A stretch of 64,000 nt of DNA from assembly GCA_030386875.1 (NCBI GenBank), contig CM059562.1:22001360-22065359 (forward strand). The letters are read 5' to 3'. How positions within the stretch are numbered: position 1 is the stretch's first letter; the number at the start of each line of letters is the position of its first letter. The position numbers and the translations under genes are program-made. Below the pieces are notes generated by a model that had not been told where the DNA came from, searched no databases, and saw nothing but the letters and a program-made list of their open reading frames with translations. Below are positions 34,796-45,844 of this stretch, piece after piece. The DNA is from Morinoia aosen (taxonomy: Eukaryota > Arthropoda > Malacostraca > Amphipoda > Talitridae).

Positions 34796-37502
34796 CTCTT
34801 CTTAGCTCGTTCATTATTTTAGTTGTTTTTACCAGATGTTTATCAACACCTTGAAGAGCCGAAATTTGATTTCTTTTCCGGATTAAACGCTAATCAGGAT
34901 TTACATAGTTAAGATCTCCTATCCAATGTTGTTCTGTAAATTTTTATTCGATGCATTCTTGAAAGCGTTTAACTGACGTAACTCAGCCTTTTGCAGTTCT
35001 TCAATGATGCCGCTTCTAAATTTATAATTTTTATATTTATCACTGATGACGTGTAAAAGCCAAGCTTTTCGTCTTTAGCACCATGAATTTTTTTTAAAAA
35101 GTTCAACTCTGTAACTTGATTGCGAAGACAGATATTTTCTCTCACTGTGAGTGATGTATCTGAAGCCATACAAGAATGGAGTAAATAATTGATGGACGAG
35201 TGCAGCATGCATGCTAATGACTTAACTACGTTTGGAAAGACAGAAACTTTTCATCGGCGAAAACTTCTCCCGAAGATAATTTTAAATTTTTTAACTAGAA
35301 CCTTTGTGTGGAAAATGTTAACAAAAAAATAGAATATGCTCTCCAAATGAATTTTTATACACTTAAATAAACAGGAAAAGAACCAGAATCTGAGAAGCTC
35401 CGGTGAAATTCAATAATGAATATTTTAACAAATGAAAATTGCCGTAACATTTCTCATTACTTATATTTCCAACTCAATCCAACAGATATTATTTCCTTCA
35501 TTTTTTTCAGATTTTATTTTTTTATCTTAAATTTCCTTTTCGACATTCCCTAGTTCGATGTAGAATCATTAAAACAAACTAAGACTGAAGTTAAGAAAGT
35601 AATTTCCTACAATTAATGCTAGGCTATGAATGCTAGTGTAAAACCCTTCCTGACAACGTGAGCAATAGATTGAACTTTCATGAGAAATTAAAACTCGGTA
35701 AAAAATGAATTTGAAGGTGACACAATTCTCTAACTTTTAAGTTTTTCTTCAAATTGACCACATTCTAAGTGAAACTGCACACTATGATACATCAATAGAT
35801 AAAGTAGCTAGTGAGAACTTTTTTCCTAGAAATAAGGTTGAATAAAATGTGAAATTTTAGTCGCTGATTCACTAAAGCTAAGGAGGTCTAATACCGTGTT
35901 TCAATGAGGGACATCAATGTGAGGGACAATGAGGGAGCCTATTGATAACTTGGACTAGAGCCATAGGTTCTAGTATTCTGAATGAGACGTATACAATTTA
36001 ATCAATTTCTTTCCATCAGCGATTTTTCATTATAATAATTCGTAGAAGTATTATAATTAACAAGTTGAATTCAAACTTTTCTTCAGGCCAAATAATGTCA
36101 GCGGCACCTTGAGCATTGTTTAGAAGCCGTATCCTAATGAATAAATTTATCTATGATATTTTGGAGCACTTTTCCAAAATGGACAACGCGTGCATCATTT
36201 GCGAAGTGTTTGGAGGAGGAAATACAATTAAAAGATAAAATGTGATGCTTGTTTAGTTGAGAAATGTGGAGATAGTTTAATGAAAAAGTAATTTACTTCT
36301 CATGTGTGGGCCTTAACTGCAAATGATTGATCTTTTGCCATTAGATAACTATGTCAGTTTTTTAAATTTCTTAAATCCATTGACAGTAACATTTTTACAA
36401 CAGTGAATTTTCCTTTGCTTGACAAAATTGTTATGCGGTGTGAATATTTTATAAAGGTACAAGTCCAGGCACTGCGATTATAGCTGCTGCTCATAGCTAT
36501 AGACGAAATTACTTACGTACTCGATAACTGGTCTTAACACATTTTACGTGCCAATTTTGAAATTAGCGATCACAAAAAGCTCCTTAACCTTTTTAACGAA
36601 CTATTTTGACTTAAATCTAAATTCAAGTGTTTGTCGAGCATTTCAAATTCATTGCTATTGTCCTGTAACGTGCGTTGTATCTTCAATTGTGAATTTATCT
36701 TGTTTTCCTCCATGCACCCTTTTTCAGTCGAAGCTGGTGGCACTCCTCGCACTGCTGCACACGTTTCATACTCACCTGTATTTTGCTCCTTTCTCTTTCT
36801 TTGAAAGCAAAGGAGATACTTAACTTGATCGTGAAAGGGACAGTGTTTCCATAGCAGTGCTTCCGCATCGATCCAGAAGTGCTATCAATGACCCTGACAT
36901 TCCACCTTGGAAGTGGACTCGCGTGACGGTCAGGCAGGTCATTTATGCCGGTCAGTGTTTGAGGCGCGGTGCAACTTCTTATTAAATTACCTTCTGCACA
37001 TGTGTGGCTTATTGGAAATTTATAAGCGCTGCGGTAAATTTTACCAACTCACGATTTTTCAAACGGGAGAAGTAGAGCAGAAAATTAGAAAACGCAAGCG
37101 TGCGTTTGCAAGTTATTTTGTAGCTGTAAATAGAACTCAGCAGCTAAAAATGCATTCTTTTTGTAGACCGTTGTACGATTACGTGATGTAAAAATTGTGA
37201 GGGACATCCGAGTTCAAACGCTTCTCTATGTTCCAATTCTTTTTGTAGGTGGTTATAATAGTTACAAACAATTTAACGTCAACCATTGAGTTAACCTAGG
37301 ATTTCTTTATAAAAGTGTCAAAAATTTTGAAGCATGCAGCCTTGAAAAATGTGCGTGATTTCTTGACTTTCTTGGAAAAAATTGTTATTATATGGTATAA
37401 CAGTTGCACCGAGTGCACATAGTCGTCACAAATCAACTCTATGGGGCTTTTCGGTATGTGTATAGCAGTTTCGTTGTAAAAAATGAGGTCAAAATTACGC
37501 CG
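34796..37502. other. no gene seen
   Basis: AT-rich; open frames reach about 94 codons without recognisable motifs. Confidence 0.5.
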
Positions 37503-38261
37503 CCATTTTCTTTGAATAATCAATACCGATAAAGTGTTCGACTGATTCGCGTCAATTTATGAAATAATTCTTTAAAAATTGTTTAAATTCTCTTTTTCAA
37601 TCTTAAAAAATCGCATGACAGAAATACGGTTCGGAACAACTTGTAAACCTCGGTGTATAGGCTGACGTCATGATATCACATGTGCCGTCACTTCGTCAAA
37701 AATCCGCTATAAAACATTTTACTCAAACTTGAATAAATTATGTTAGGTTAGAATTGGTTAAATCAGCCTTGGTCAGGTTAGGTACTTCTAGACCACGTCG
37801 AGTCAGTGTGAGCAAATTAAAGGCAGTTCAATTCTAGGCTCCCAAGTCTCAAGAATATGCATGGATTTTTTTTTTGTAAATTGAACGTTTGAGGGATTTT
37901 TGGAAATGATTGCCCTGATTTTAGAATTGAGGGTCTCAGTTGAACTGCACATAATTTTTGTTGTGGTGACAACATGAACTATGAGCTAAAAGGATCAAAC
38001 CTAACTTAAGCCAACATAATCTAACTTAACTTACATTAGTGAACTTTTAAAGAACATTGTTTCACAAAATGACGTCACATGTGACGTTATCGCGACGTCA
38101 GCCGGATGTTTTAGACGCAATTTTTTCGGTTACTAAGAACGTCTTATTTTTCCGTCAACTGATTTTTTTAAATACGAACAGTGTTTTAAAATAAATATTT
38201 TAAAAACATACCACAAATTGAAAAAAATTGGTCAGAAACTTCGGTAGTCAAAGAAAATGAG
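37503..38261. mobile_element. long inverted-repeat element, diverged arms of about 280-300 bp
   Basis: The left arm begins CCATTTTCTTTG at 37503 and the right arm ends CAAAGAAAATGAG at 38261. In between, blocks mirror each other: TTAAAAAATC.G.TGAC, GGCTGACGTC, CACATGTG.CGTCA and TTAGGTTAG. The right arm contains the perfect 16-bp palindrome ACGTCACATGTGACGT (38072-38087), a CRE-like TGACGTCA joined to a CACATGTG E-box. It has no coding capacity. Probably an old foldback or MITE; termini and target duplication are not certain. Confidence 0.65.
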
Positions 38262-38927
38262 AGCTTAAGAAATATGTGTAATACGTAACAATAAATACGC
38301 TTCGAGCAGTTCCCTAAGATTGCTCGGCAAGGACCAAGTGTTTAGTTGCGACCAATGAGTATTTTTCGGAATACCTTCGGCAGCTAAGAGGGGCTGGCTG
38401 AAATCGGAATACTTTTTCAGACCTTGATTTTTTTCGACAGATAAATTATAAAGAACATTTGTCCGATTCACTTCAATTTTCGAAATGTGATTTGATGAAT
38501 TATGTCAATACTGATGTCAATTTTAGGAACATAACCTAGCGCAAAAGAAAATTACAAGAAAATTTGAAAACCGGCGTATCATACAGCTCGAAGCCTGGTG
38601 ACGGAACTTGTACATTGTACATAATGATATTCACTTAACACATATAATGGGGTTAGCAAAGTATTTAATAAATTTGTTGTTCTCTACAAATAATGTTAAA
38701 AATATTAAGGGTAACTAAGGTAGAGCACTACACATTATTTTGCATATTTCTCAAAAAATATCAAGTCAATTATAATGAAACTTCCACTCAATATGCTAAA
38801 AAGCTTTGGCTGTTTCTGACGATTCCGGGTCGTTTAGCAAATACGGGTCAGTGCTTTCACACATAGGAGCCTCTAATGAATTTGATCATCATTTTTTTCG
38901 GTGTTGGCCTGAGTTCGCTTATCTTGA
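38262..38927. other. no gene seen
   Basis: AT-rich spacer between the inverted-repeat element and the CCTAA-like tract. Confidence 0.5.
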
Positions 38928-39272
38928 CCTAACCCAACTTGATCCAATATATCCCAACCTAACACAATCTACTCAACCAATCCCACTAACCAAACTCAAT
39001 CTAACAAAACTTAATCCAGCTGAACTTAGCTTAACCAAATCTAACCTAATGTAACGTAATGTAAGCTAAATTAACCTAACGTAACATTACGTAACTTAGA
39101 CTGATCTAACGTAAAATAACCTAGCCTAACCTAAACTTACCTATCCTAACTTAGTCTTACTTGGCCTAACATAGCCTGACCTAGCCTTACCAAACCAAAC
39201 CTAACCAACCTAGCTTAACCTAGCCTGACTTACCCAAATCTAGTCTAACTTAGTCTAGCCTAGCCTAACTTG
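38928..39272. repeat. degenerate CCTAA-like tract
   Basis: Dense CCTAAC, CTAACC, GCCTAAC and CTTAACC words with interspersed GTAACGTAA, never in a regular array. This resembles decayed insect-type telomeric sequence (CCTAA/TTAGG) or an expanded pentamer-like low-complexity tract. The irregularity argues against a functional telomere. Confidence 0.7.
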
Positions 39273-40132
39273 ATTAAAAGATTTGACCACTAATATTTGC
39301 CAGCAAGAAGCCCTCAAGTGACGTTATCAGGTTGCGTGACGCTAAGGGTTGTTTTTTATTTGTGCATAGTTTTTTTATCCGTTGGATTATCTCTCTAGCA
39401 TTGACAAGGGGTGTTGAGGTGCCGCAGTTCATAGATCGAAAAGATCTCAACTATCGATTGTCGCATTACTCAGGCTTATTAATTGTCTTGGTATTTATTA
39501 AGGGTGTAATTACGGGTGCTAAATATGTTTTGTTGAAAAGTGAAAATTGAATCAACGAATGAAAATTCAATACTCCTTCTCATTAGGTTTCATACTATAA
39601 TTTTTTGCAGCAAAGAACGCATTTTTAAAAAAATGTAGCTTCTTAATGCCGCAAGCATCTAAAAATGAACTGTGATCGTTCTAATCAAAACAAGATATGT
39701 TCTAATCAAATAAAAAATATTTTACAAGATATGTTCACTGTTGCAAAAACAAGCAGTTTGTCTAATTGAGTTTGAACTAGATACCTGACCTGTTCGATTT
39801 CACAGAATTTGTCTAAAGCTAATAAATGCAGTTGAGTTGTAGAAGCAATTAATTTAATGCGGCAATATTTGAGAGATAAAACTTCATTTAAATAGTTCTC
39901 GTAAGTATCTACCATACATAAAAAGAAATTGCCTACTGCGGAAACTGTAAGACTCTCAAACCGGCACACAAGCCCTACTGCTAGCTTAGCTATGTCTGGA
40001 TACCGGGAGCGAGATTTTCATGTTATTTATAACTTTATAGGGGTATAGTTGGTACGTAGCGTTAGTTCAGCGAAGTCGACCCAGAGAAACTCCCGCTGAG
40101 GCTTTGTCGTTCGAACAACGAAATTTTTTAAT
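39273..40132. other. no gene seen; left flank of the 1.47-kb solo LTR
   Basis: AT-rich; no recognisable coding sequence or repeat. Confidence 0.5.
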
Positions 40133-40136
40133 AGTT

Positions 40137-41605
40137 TGTGGTGATCCCAGCGGTGAGCCGCGGACCTCCACAAGACCTGAGAAAAGCTGCCTCCAGACTA
40201 CAACCGCATCCGTTCCAGAGCACCTCCGGACCCGAAGCGCCTAGTAAACCAAACACGGGACCTGAGAGAAGCCGCCTCGCGACTATGAGAAAAGGTGCCC
40301 GTAAGCTACAACGGCTTCCTGCCTCCAGTACCACAGGCCCACAAACTCGCGACCAATCAGGACTCACGCCCGGACCCAAGGCTTGCACTCGAGGCCTACA
40401 TAAGGCGACCCCAACAAGGCTCACTCTCACTCAAGCCCTCGTCCTCGTTCAAGTCACATCTCCAGCACCAGCCTCGTGTTCCTGCATCTAGCTTCCGAGA
40501 TCGACTTGGTCTCTCGCGTACCTGCACCAAGCTCCGGAGACCGGCCCTGCCTATCGACGCCCCAAGGTGTTGCAAGGTCTTAAACCTAGTAGCGTCTTGA
40601 CCCTTCAAGGTGTTCCAAAGCCTTAAAAAAAGTCACGTTGCAACGCCCCGCGCCGGCGTCGTCGGTCAAGCCGCTCTACGACATCTCTCGCCCGCTCCGG
40701 CCGGCTAGCCTCGCCGTAGCTACTTACCAGCTACAACGGTGAACCGCGTGGCGGCTGGGCCCGACCCAGCTGACTAGCCTCGTCTCGGCGCCCCGCTAGC
40801 ACCAGCTGACCTGTTCGTAACGGTCGCACGACGTAGCACCAATCATCACGCCTCGCCGCTGCGTTCGTAAGTAGCGTCCTCGCGGACGTTACCCGCTATT
40901 GGTGCTTGTTTCAATCATTACGTAATTTATGTCATTTTCGAATAGGATTGTATTTCAATCATCACGTATTAGTACTATTCTCGCATAGGATTGTGTTTCA
41001 ATCATTACGTCATTCCCGAATAGGATTGTGCTTCAATCATCACGTATTTGTGCTATTCTCGCATAGGATTGTGTTTCAATCATTACGTCATTCCCGAATA
41101 GGATTTGCTTCAATCATCACGTATTTGTGCTATTCTCGCATAGGATTGTGTTTCAATCATTACGTCATTCCCGAAGAGGATTGCGCTTCAATCATCACGT
41201 ATTTGTGCTATTCTCGCATGGGATCGTGTTTAAATTTATGTCATTCTTGAATAGGATTGTACTACAATCACCACATATTTGTACTATTCTCACATAGGAT
41301 TGTGTTTCAATCATTACGTACTTCTCGAATAGTATTGTATTTCAACCATCACGTATTATTGCTGTGTTCCAATCATTACGTAATTTACGAGCCCTAGGGC
41401 TCATAGTAGTCACCGAGGGCCCAGTGTAATGGTCCGTGTTCCGTGTACCTAACAGTCACCAATATAATTACCGTGTTACCCCCGTGTTGTCCATATCCTG
41501 CCGAATACGGTTGTACCTCAGGCACTCGCTTCGGGCTATCCTATCACGAAAAAGATAGCTCAAAGTCTGCCCGAAGCGTGTTGCAGCCTGGGGGAGTACA
41601 CCACA
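40137..41605. mobile_element. long solo LTR (1469 bp), GC-rich, different family
   Basis: It starts TGTGGTGATCCC and ends GGGAGTACACCACA. The ends are inverted (TGTGGTG/CACCACA), begin TG and end CA, and are flanked by the 4-bp direct repeat AGTT (40133-40136 and 41606-41609), all as expected for an LTR insertion. The first 0.75 kb is GC-rich with a promoter-like TACATAAGG near 40397; then comes a 78-bp tandem array. No gag/pol sequence adjoins, so it is read as a solo LTR; orientation follows the promoter-like site only. A plus-strand frame (40138-40491) is Pro/Arg-rich and composition-driven. Confidence 0.7.
40906..41390. repeat. tandem repeat, about 78-bp compound unit, about 6 copies
   Basis: Each unit has two related halves: CAATCATTACGTCATTCCCG with AATAGGATTGTGCTT, and CAATCATCACGTATTTGTGC with TATTCTCGCATAGGATTG. 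Outer copies are shorter and more diverged. It lies wholly inside the 40137-41605 LTR. Confidence 0.9.
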
Positions 41606-41609
41606 AGTT

Positions 41610-43511
41610 GTTATCGAGGACGAGTTCTGTGTAAGGTGTGGTGACTCTCATGCGCCGCAGCACTGTTTACGCCCTGTTATCCTAAGTCGTTCTTTCGTCA
41701 AGCTTCATTTTCATGAAATAGGCTATGCAGGCATCATGAAAAGCAGCATTGAAACTATTTGTCAGATTGCGCGATACTTGTGATAAAGAGAACACATAGT
41801 ATATTTTTTTAGTTTCATTTGCAGGATTTTTCCCATTAGTTTCGTCGTTTAGACGGAACTAATGAAATCTCTAATAAGAATGATCAATTCTGACAAGCGT
41901 ATTCATACAGAGACCGTAAAAGTCAACGAAAATTCATGCTAATCATTTTGTTATTAGTATTTAAAGTAAAAAATTGTAGTAGAGTTTCACGTAACATTTG
42001 GAAACTATTAAAGAGGCGTTAGAATCGTGAGCTCTGAGCGGCGGTGCGCGACGCTTCCCTGTAAGTGGGATACCATCTGTGAGAAAATTAAAGAAAGGAA
42101 GAAAATAAGAAAAGAAGAAAACCGGATTATTTCTAAAATTTTGACACATGAAATGTATTACAACACATTCACTTTCAAAGATTCCTTAATATAAAGGTCC
42201 TTAATCGATAGACAAACCCTACGAGGCGGACAATAGCTGTCAGGGGTTAATCACGTATGTTATCGGGAGAAACGATATAAGTATATTTTATTGGTTATTT
42301 TATCAAAAAAAAGTTGACTGAAAGCTTATAAATACTTTAAATACTACTGGAGAATACCTCGGAAGATTTTCGCCGTAAGTTAGAACAAAAGAAGAGCAGA
42401 AATGAAACACTCTACTGAAACAGACTAAAATGCAGTCCTAAATGATTTTCGAGTACTGAGGAAAGGTTGGCCAAAAGTAATTTAATAAAAACATAGCACA
42501 TCACGCATATCTAAAATAAATAAACAAACATTCACTCAAAAATGAATTTCAGAGCATGTTCATCATTCGATGTGAGAGATGACTTGTTTATTGACTGAAA
42601 TATCTTAACTCTGGTTACGCTTATTTTCATTTGTCTATTTACATTTTAGGATTCGCTAATTGGGGTAGTGATAGATCCTTTTATCGATTTAAATACCTCG
42701 TTATTTCTAATTAAAAGTTCACTGTTAACTGGTCGCAGTGCATTTAGTGAATGCAATCGTCATAACTTCCGGTTTGTGTTTTTTTCGCAAAAAATGAAAC
42801 ACTTCATACTGCTGCATCAAAATGCCCGCTGCATTGCCCAGTGTAGTAGAAAAAAGTAGGAGAAACTAAAATGGAAAAACTCAAAAAGGGATAAATGAGC
42901 TAGTTTCTAATTTTCTGACAGAATTTCAAGAAAAATCTAGTCACAGTCTAAGAACAACGAAAAACTTTTTAGGTTTCTCATTCTCTCGGTATTCTCAATA
43001 ACAACACACAAACCTGGGTACACGAGATGGAATAGACACGATGATAGATTGGTATCGCTTAAAAGTAACGAATAGCTACAAAATTTCCACGCATATAGAT
43101 TATACAAATGAACCTAATTTTGGATTCATAATTGTAATCGACTGCGTTTTATAGGCTTAGTGTGAGGTCTTCGCAGTAGGGAAAGTAAGAAATGAACTAA
43201 ATTAACTAAAACAAGCAAATATTTCCGCTTCATAGAGTTTAAAATACTGACCTAAAAATCGCAGTGAGCAGATTTCAGGCAAGCGATCGATCGTTCCCAA
43301 TTGAAAATCAAGGACGTATCGCCGGTGGGAACGCGCCGGTTCCTATGCGTTTTTTAGTTGTATTACGCGCGGTTTAAGGGTCAAATGTCCACTTTTTCGG
43401 ACACAAATTGCACGCGAATCGCCGTTGTTCCGCCCTACCTAACGGCCGTTTACCGCCTCAGGACCAGATTCGAATCGCGGCTGACCGTCCATGGATTATA
43501 GGTTAAAAAAT
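41610..43511. other. no gene seen
   Basis: AT-rich. A 12-bp hairpin with one mismatch and a 5-base loop lies at 41835-41863 (ATTAGTTTCGTC...GACGGAACTAAT). The 22-base word at 43306-43327 recurs inverted at 48472-48493. A palindromic ATTCGAAT at 43468 resembles a B box but has no tRNA context. Confidence 0.5.
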
Positions 43512-43680
43512 CGCTCCCGGTTGCACGTGCCTCGCCTCATGGGGTGTATAATATTGCACTGGAAGCTTTGGATCTTACAATACATTCACACTTAATGCAT
43601 TGTGAATGTATTGACTCATTAAGCTAGCTCAGAACAATATTGTACATCCAATGAGATCGAGGCATGTGCAACTGGGGGCT
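43512..43680. mobile_element. palindromic MITE, 169 bp
   Basis: The whole sequence folds on itself: CGCTCCCGGTTGCACGTGCC at the left mirrors GGCATGTGCAACTGGGGGCT at the right. TATAATATTG mirrors CAATATTGTA, and TACATTCACA (to 43590) mirrors TGTGAATGTA (from 43601) around a 10-base centre. Arms of about 80 bp carry scattered mismatches. Noncoding. Confidence 0.85.
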
Positions 43681-44156
43681 CAGGTACATAAGACAATACA
43701 TTAGAAAGCACATAGAATCCCGCTCTTTCTTGAACTTTTATTACAAAACTGAAACATTCTCTACATTAAAATTTACATGAATATCTTACTTCCATTAATC
43801 ACAGCCTTCTCACCAATGAAACGCCAAAATAATATAGGAATTGAAAATGAAATCATAATCCATTTAAAATGCTGCATGTAACAAACAAATATCAACACGT
43901 GCACTACATTTTGGGACATATCATATGTGTACCATTAGGTACATTAAATACCGGCATAAATGAATAGCATTTCCATAATTTCACTACCTTTTTTAGAATT
44001 GATTTGAACCTACCTGGTAAAAATTATAGTACACTTTTATTTCTCACACCTTTTATAAAGGACAAGAATGGACTTGAGCAGTACAGAGAGTTTCTAAATT
44101 CTGCTACTCACAACTTAACCGAACCAACCGTAGCAATCGCACAAACGGAGTCAACG
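43681..44156. other. no gene seen
   Basis: AT-rich spacer before family A copy 3. Confidence 0.5.
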
Positions 44157-44425
44157 TTTTAAGGGAACGCGGAATCTGTGCAGAAAGGGTATAAAAACAG
44201 TAAGTTGAGAAAAAAGTTCATGAAACCAGATCAAAGTTGAAGAAGAAAGTAGTAGGCGCTAAAAAACAGGACAGCAGTGAACCGAAAATATGTGGTCTAA
44301 CATAACAAAAATTTTTATTTCAGCAAAAAGAAGGCCTACCTAACTCATAGCTCGGGCCCTCACATTTTCCTCCCTGGGAGCGCTAGCTCCCATAGATACA
44401 ATAGTTGTATCCCTCTGAGGAGTGT
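44157..44425 (+). repeat. dispersed repeat family A, copy 3
   Basis: Shares AAGGGAACGCGGAA with copy 1, and AAGTTGAAGAAGAAAGTAGT and GGACAGCAGTGAACCGAAAA with copy 4. Its 3' hairpins are GGGAGCGCTAGCTCCC (perfect 6-bp stem), GATACAATAGTTGTATC (perfect 7-bp stem) and a shorter CCTCTGAGGAG. It ends 10 bases from the next transposon. Confidence 0.85.
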
Positions 44426-44435
44426 CTACATTATA

Positions 44436-45315
44436 TCGCGTGTCCCGCAAAAATGTCTCGGAGTTTTTAAATGATTATATCTCCGCTTTAAATTAACATT
44501 TTTAAAATGTATTTTTTCACAATGAATTAAATTTTGTTTCCGTTTCGAATAGTCTAATTTTTTGAAAATCGTTTAATAACCACTTTACAGTGTTCGATTT
44601 ACTGAAAGAGGTAGAAAATATAATTGTTCTAAGGAAATGTTTTAAAAACAACAACACTTGTGTTCTTCATTTCTCAATACTTACTGTTTATAATAATTTC
44701 ACAATGATGTATCCTACATACCACCAAGTATTTAAACGCTCTGAGAAGTTTTTTACTCCCTTATTTCATTGTTTGAAGACACCTAAAATGCAGTTCACTA
44801 ACGAACAAATAATTTTCATCGTATTGCAATATGAGGCAACGAAAAACTGTGAAAAAGTTCGAAGAGCAATTAATGAAAAATTTCCGGGAAGATACACGTC
44901 CGATAAGAAAACTGTGTATCGTACAGTTAGAAAATTAGAAAGAAAATTAAATGCTCCTCTTACTTGTTCACAGTTTACCGTTGCTTCATATTCTCATACG
45001 AGGAAAATTCTTTGATCGTGAGTGGTGTGTCTTCAAAGGTGTCTTCAAATGATGAAATAAGGAAGTAAGTAATGTATTGAGAAATGAAGAACACCAGTGT
45101 TGTTCTGAGAACTTTTCCTATGAGCAATTAGTTGTTCTACCGGTTTCAGCAAATCGATCACTGTAAAGTGGTTAGTAAACGATTTTCAAAAACTTAAATT
45201 ATCCGAAAAGGGAACAAAATTCATTGCATTGTGAAAAAAGACCTTTCAAATATATTAATTTAAAGCGGATATACAATCAATTGAAAAGTCGGGGACATTT
45301 TTGTGGGACACCCGG
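44436..45315 (+). mobile_element. 880-bp DNA transposon with long terminal inverted repeats
   Basis: Left end TCGCGTGTCCCGCAAAAATG and right end (reverse complement) CCGGGTGTCCCACAAAAATG are inverted repeats flanked by TA on both sides (44434-44435 and 45316-45317), the target duplication of Tc1/mariner-type elements. Similarity between the arms extends about 280 bp inward, interrupted by an extra 70 bases near 44690-44760 on the left. The interior encodes only a short helix-turn-helix protein and no DDE catalytic domain, so it must be mobilised in trans if at all. Confidence 0.85.
44788..45015 (+). CDS. 75-residue helix-turn-helix protein of the 880-bp transposon
   Basis: ATG at 44788 (MQFTNEQIIF...) is the first codon inside the long terminal repeats; the frame is open upstream to 44590, but only through repeat DNA. 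Residues 4-55 resemble the DUF4817/Mos1-like helix-turn-helix found at the N terminus of arthropod mariner-related transposases: FTNEQ, a C..VRRAINEKFPGR core, then S.KTVYRTVRKLERK. The usual transposase continues for some 250 more residues with DDE motifs; here it stops at TGA 45013-45015, just before the right inverted repeat. It could be an internally deleted transposase keeping only DNA binding, and so might act as a repressor; that is inference. Eukaryotic translation context only. Confidence 0.6.
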   Translation: MQFTNEQIIFIVLQYEATKNCEKVRRAINEKFPGRYTSDKKTVYRTVRKLERKLNAPLTCSQFTVASYSHTRKIL

Positions 45316-45324
45316 TATTTACAG

Positions 45325-45661
45325 GGTGTTGTGTGATGCGATGCGGATTTTAACCATAGGCAGAAAAACGCAAAATAAAACGATTTTCAGGAGTGACAAA
45401 ACCTCACAACTTCTTTGTTTTCGAGAAATGATGATCTGAAATAATTATAGATTCCTGTAAGAATAGCCTGAAGCGCGTGCCAAAGAAGTTTCGTTTTTAC
45501 TCGTTGGCTGCATGTCAAGCCCATTCTTACGGGAATCTGAAATTATTTCAGGTCATTTCTCGAAAACAAAGCAGTTTCGAGGTTTTGTCACTCATGAAAA
45601 TCGTTTTATTTCGCGTTTTTCTGCATTTGGATAAAATCTGTGCATCGAATTACATAACACC
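45325..45661. mobile_element. MITE with about 150-bp arms
   Basis: The left arm from GGTGTTGTGTGATGCGATGC mirrors the right arm ending TTACATAACACC. Inside, GCAGAAAAACGC.AAATAAAA, CGATTTTCA.GAGTGACAAA and TTTGTTTTCGAGAAATGA are shared almost exactly. The central spacer is about 30 bases. It lies 8 bases from the preceding transposon. No coding capacity; target duplication not obvious. Confidence 0.85.
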
Positions 45662-45696
45662 GTTCATATATATACATATATATATATAAATGTACA

Positions 45697-45775
45697 GGGA
45701 GTTCATGGGAATCGAACTCGTGACTTATAAGTTACCGCGCCAACACGCTACCGACTGCGCTATCGGAGAGCCCGC
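45697..45775 (-). repeat. tRNA-derived sequence (tRNA-Met-like SINE head or pseudogene)
   Basis: On the minus strand TAGCGCAGTCGG (45751-45762) is a perfect A box with a pairing D arm (GCGC/GCGT). GAGTTCGATTCCC (45707-45719) is a B box, and CTTATAA resembles the CTCATAA anticodon loop of elongator tRNA-Met. The acceptor stem pairs at only three or four positions and an extra segment separates the D arm and anticodon loop, so it is not a functional tRNA. TA-microsatellites flank it at about 45669-45689 and 45826-45844, consistent with a SINE tail. Confidence 0.55.
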
Positions 45776-45844
45776 TTTACCAGACTCAGTAATTGTTTCT
45801 GGGGGTGATATGACTTTGAGCTATTGATATATATATATATATAT

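Noticed and set aside
38928-39272. True telomere or chromosome end
   Set aside because: No regular pentamer array and unique DNA continues on both sides.
40138-40608. Pro/Arg-rich open frames on both strands in the GC-rich block
   Set aside because: They lie within the solo LTR and conflict on opposite strands; composition explains them.
43455-43490. tRNA B box (ATTCGAAT) in a GC-richer patch
   Set aside because: The word is palindromic and no A box or cloverleaf can be placed.
45697-45775. Functional tRNA gene
   Set aside because: Pol III boxes are good but the acceptor stem and anticodon arm do not pair; it is a derived fragment.
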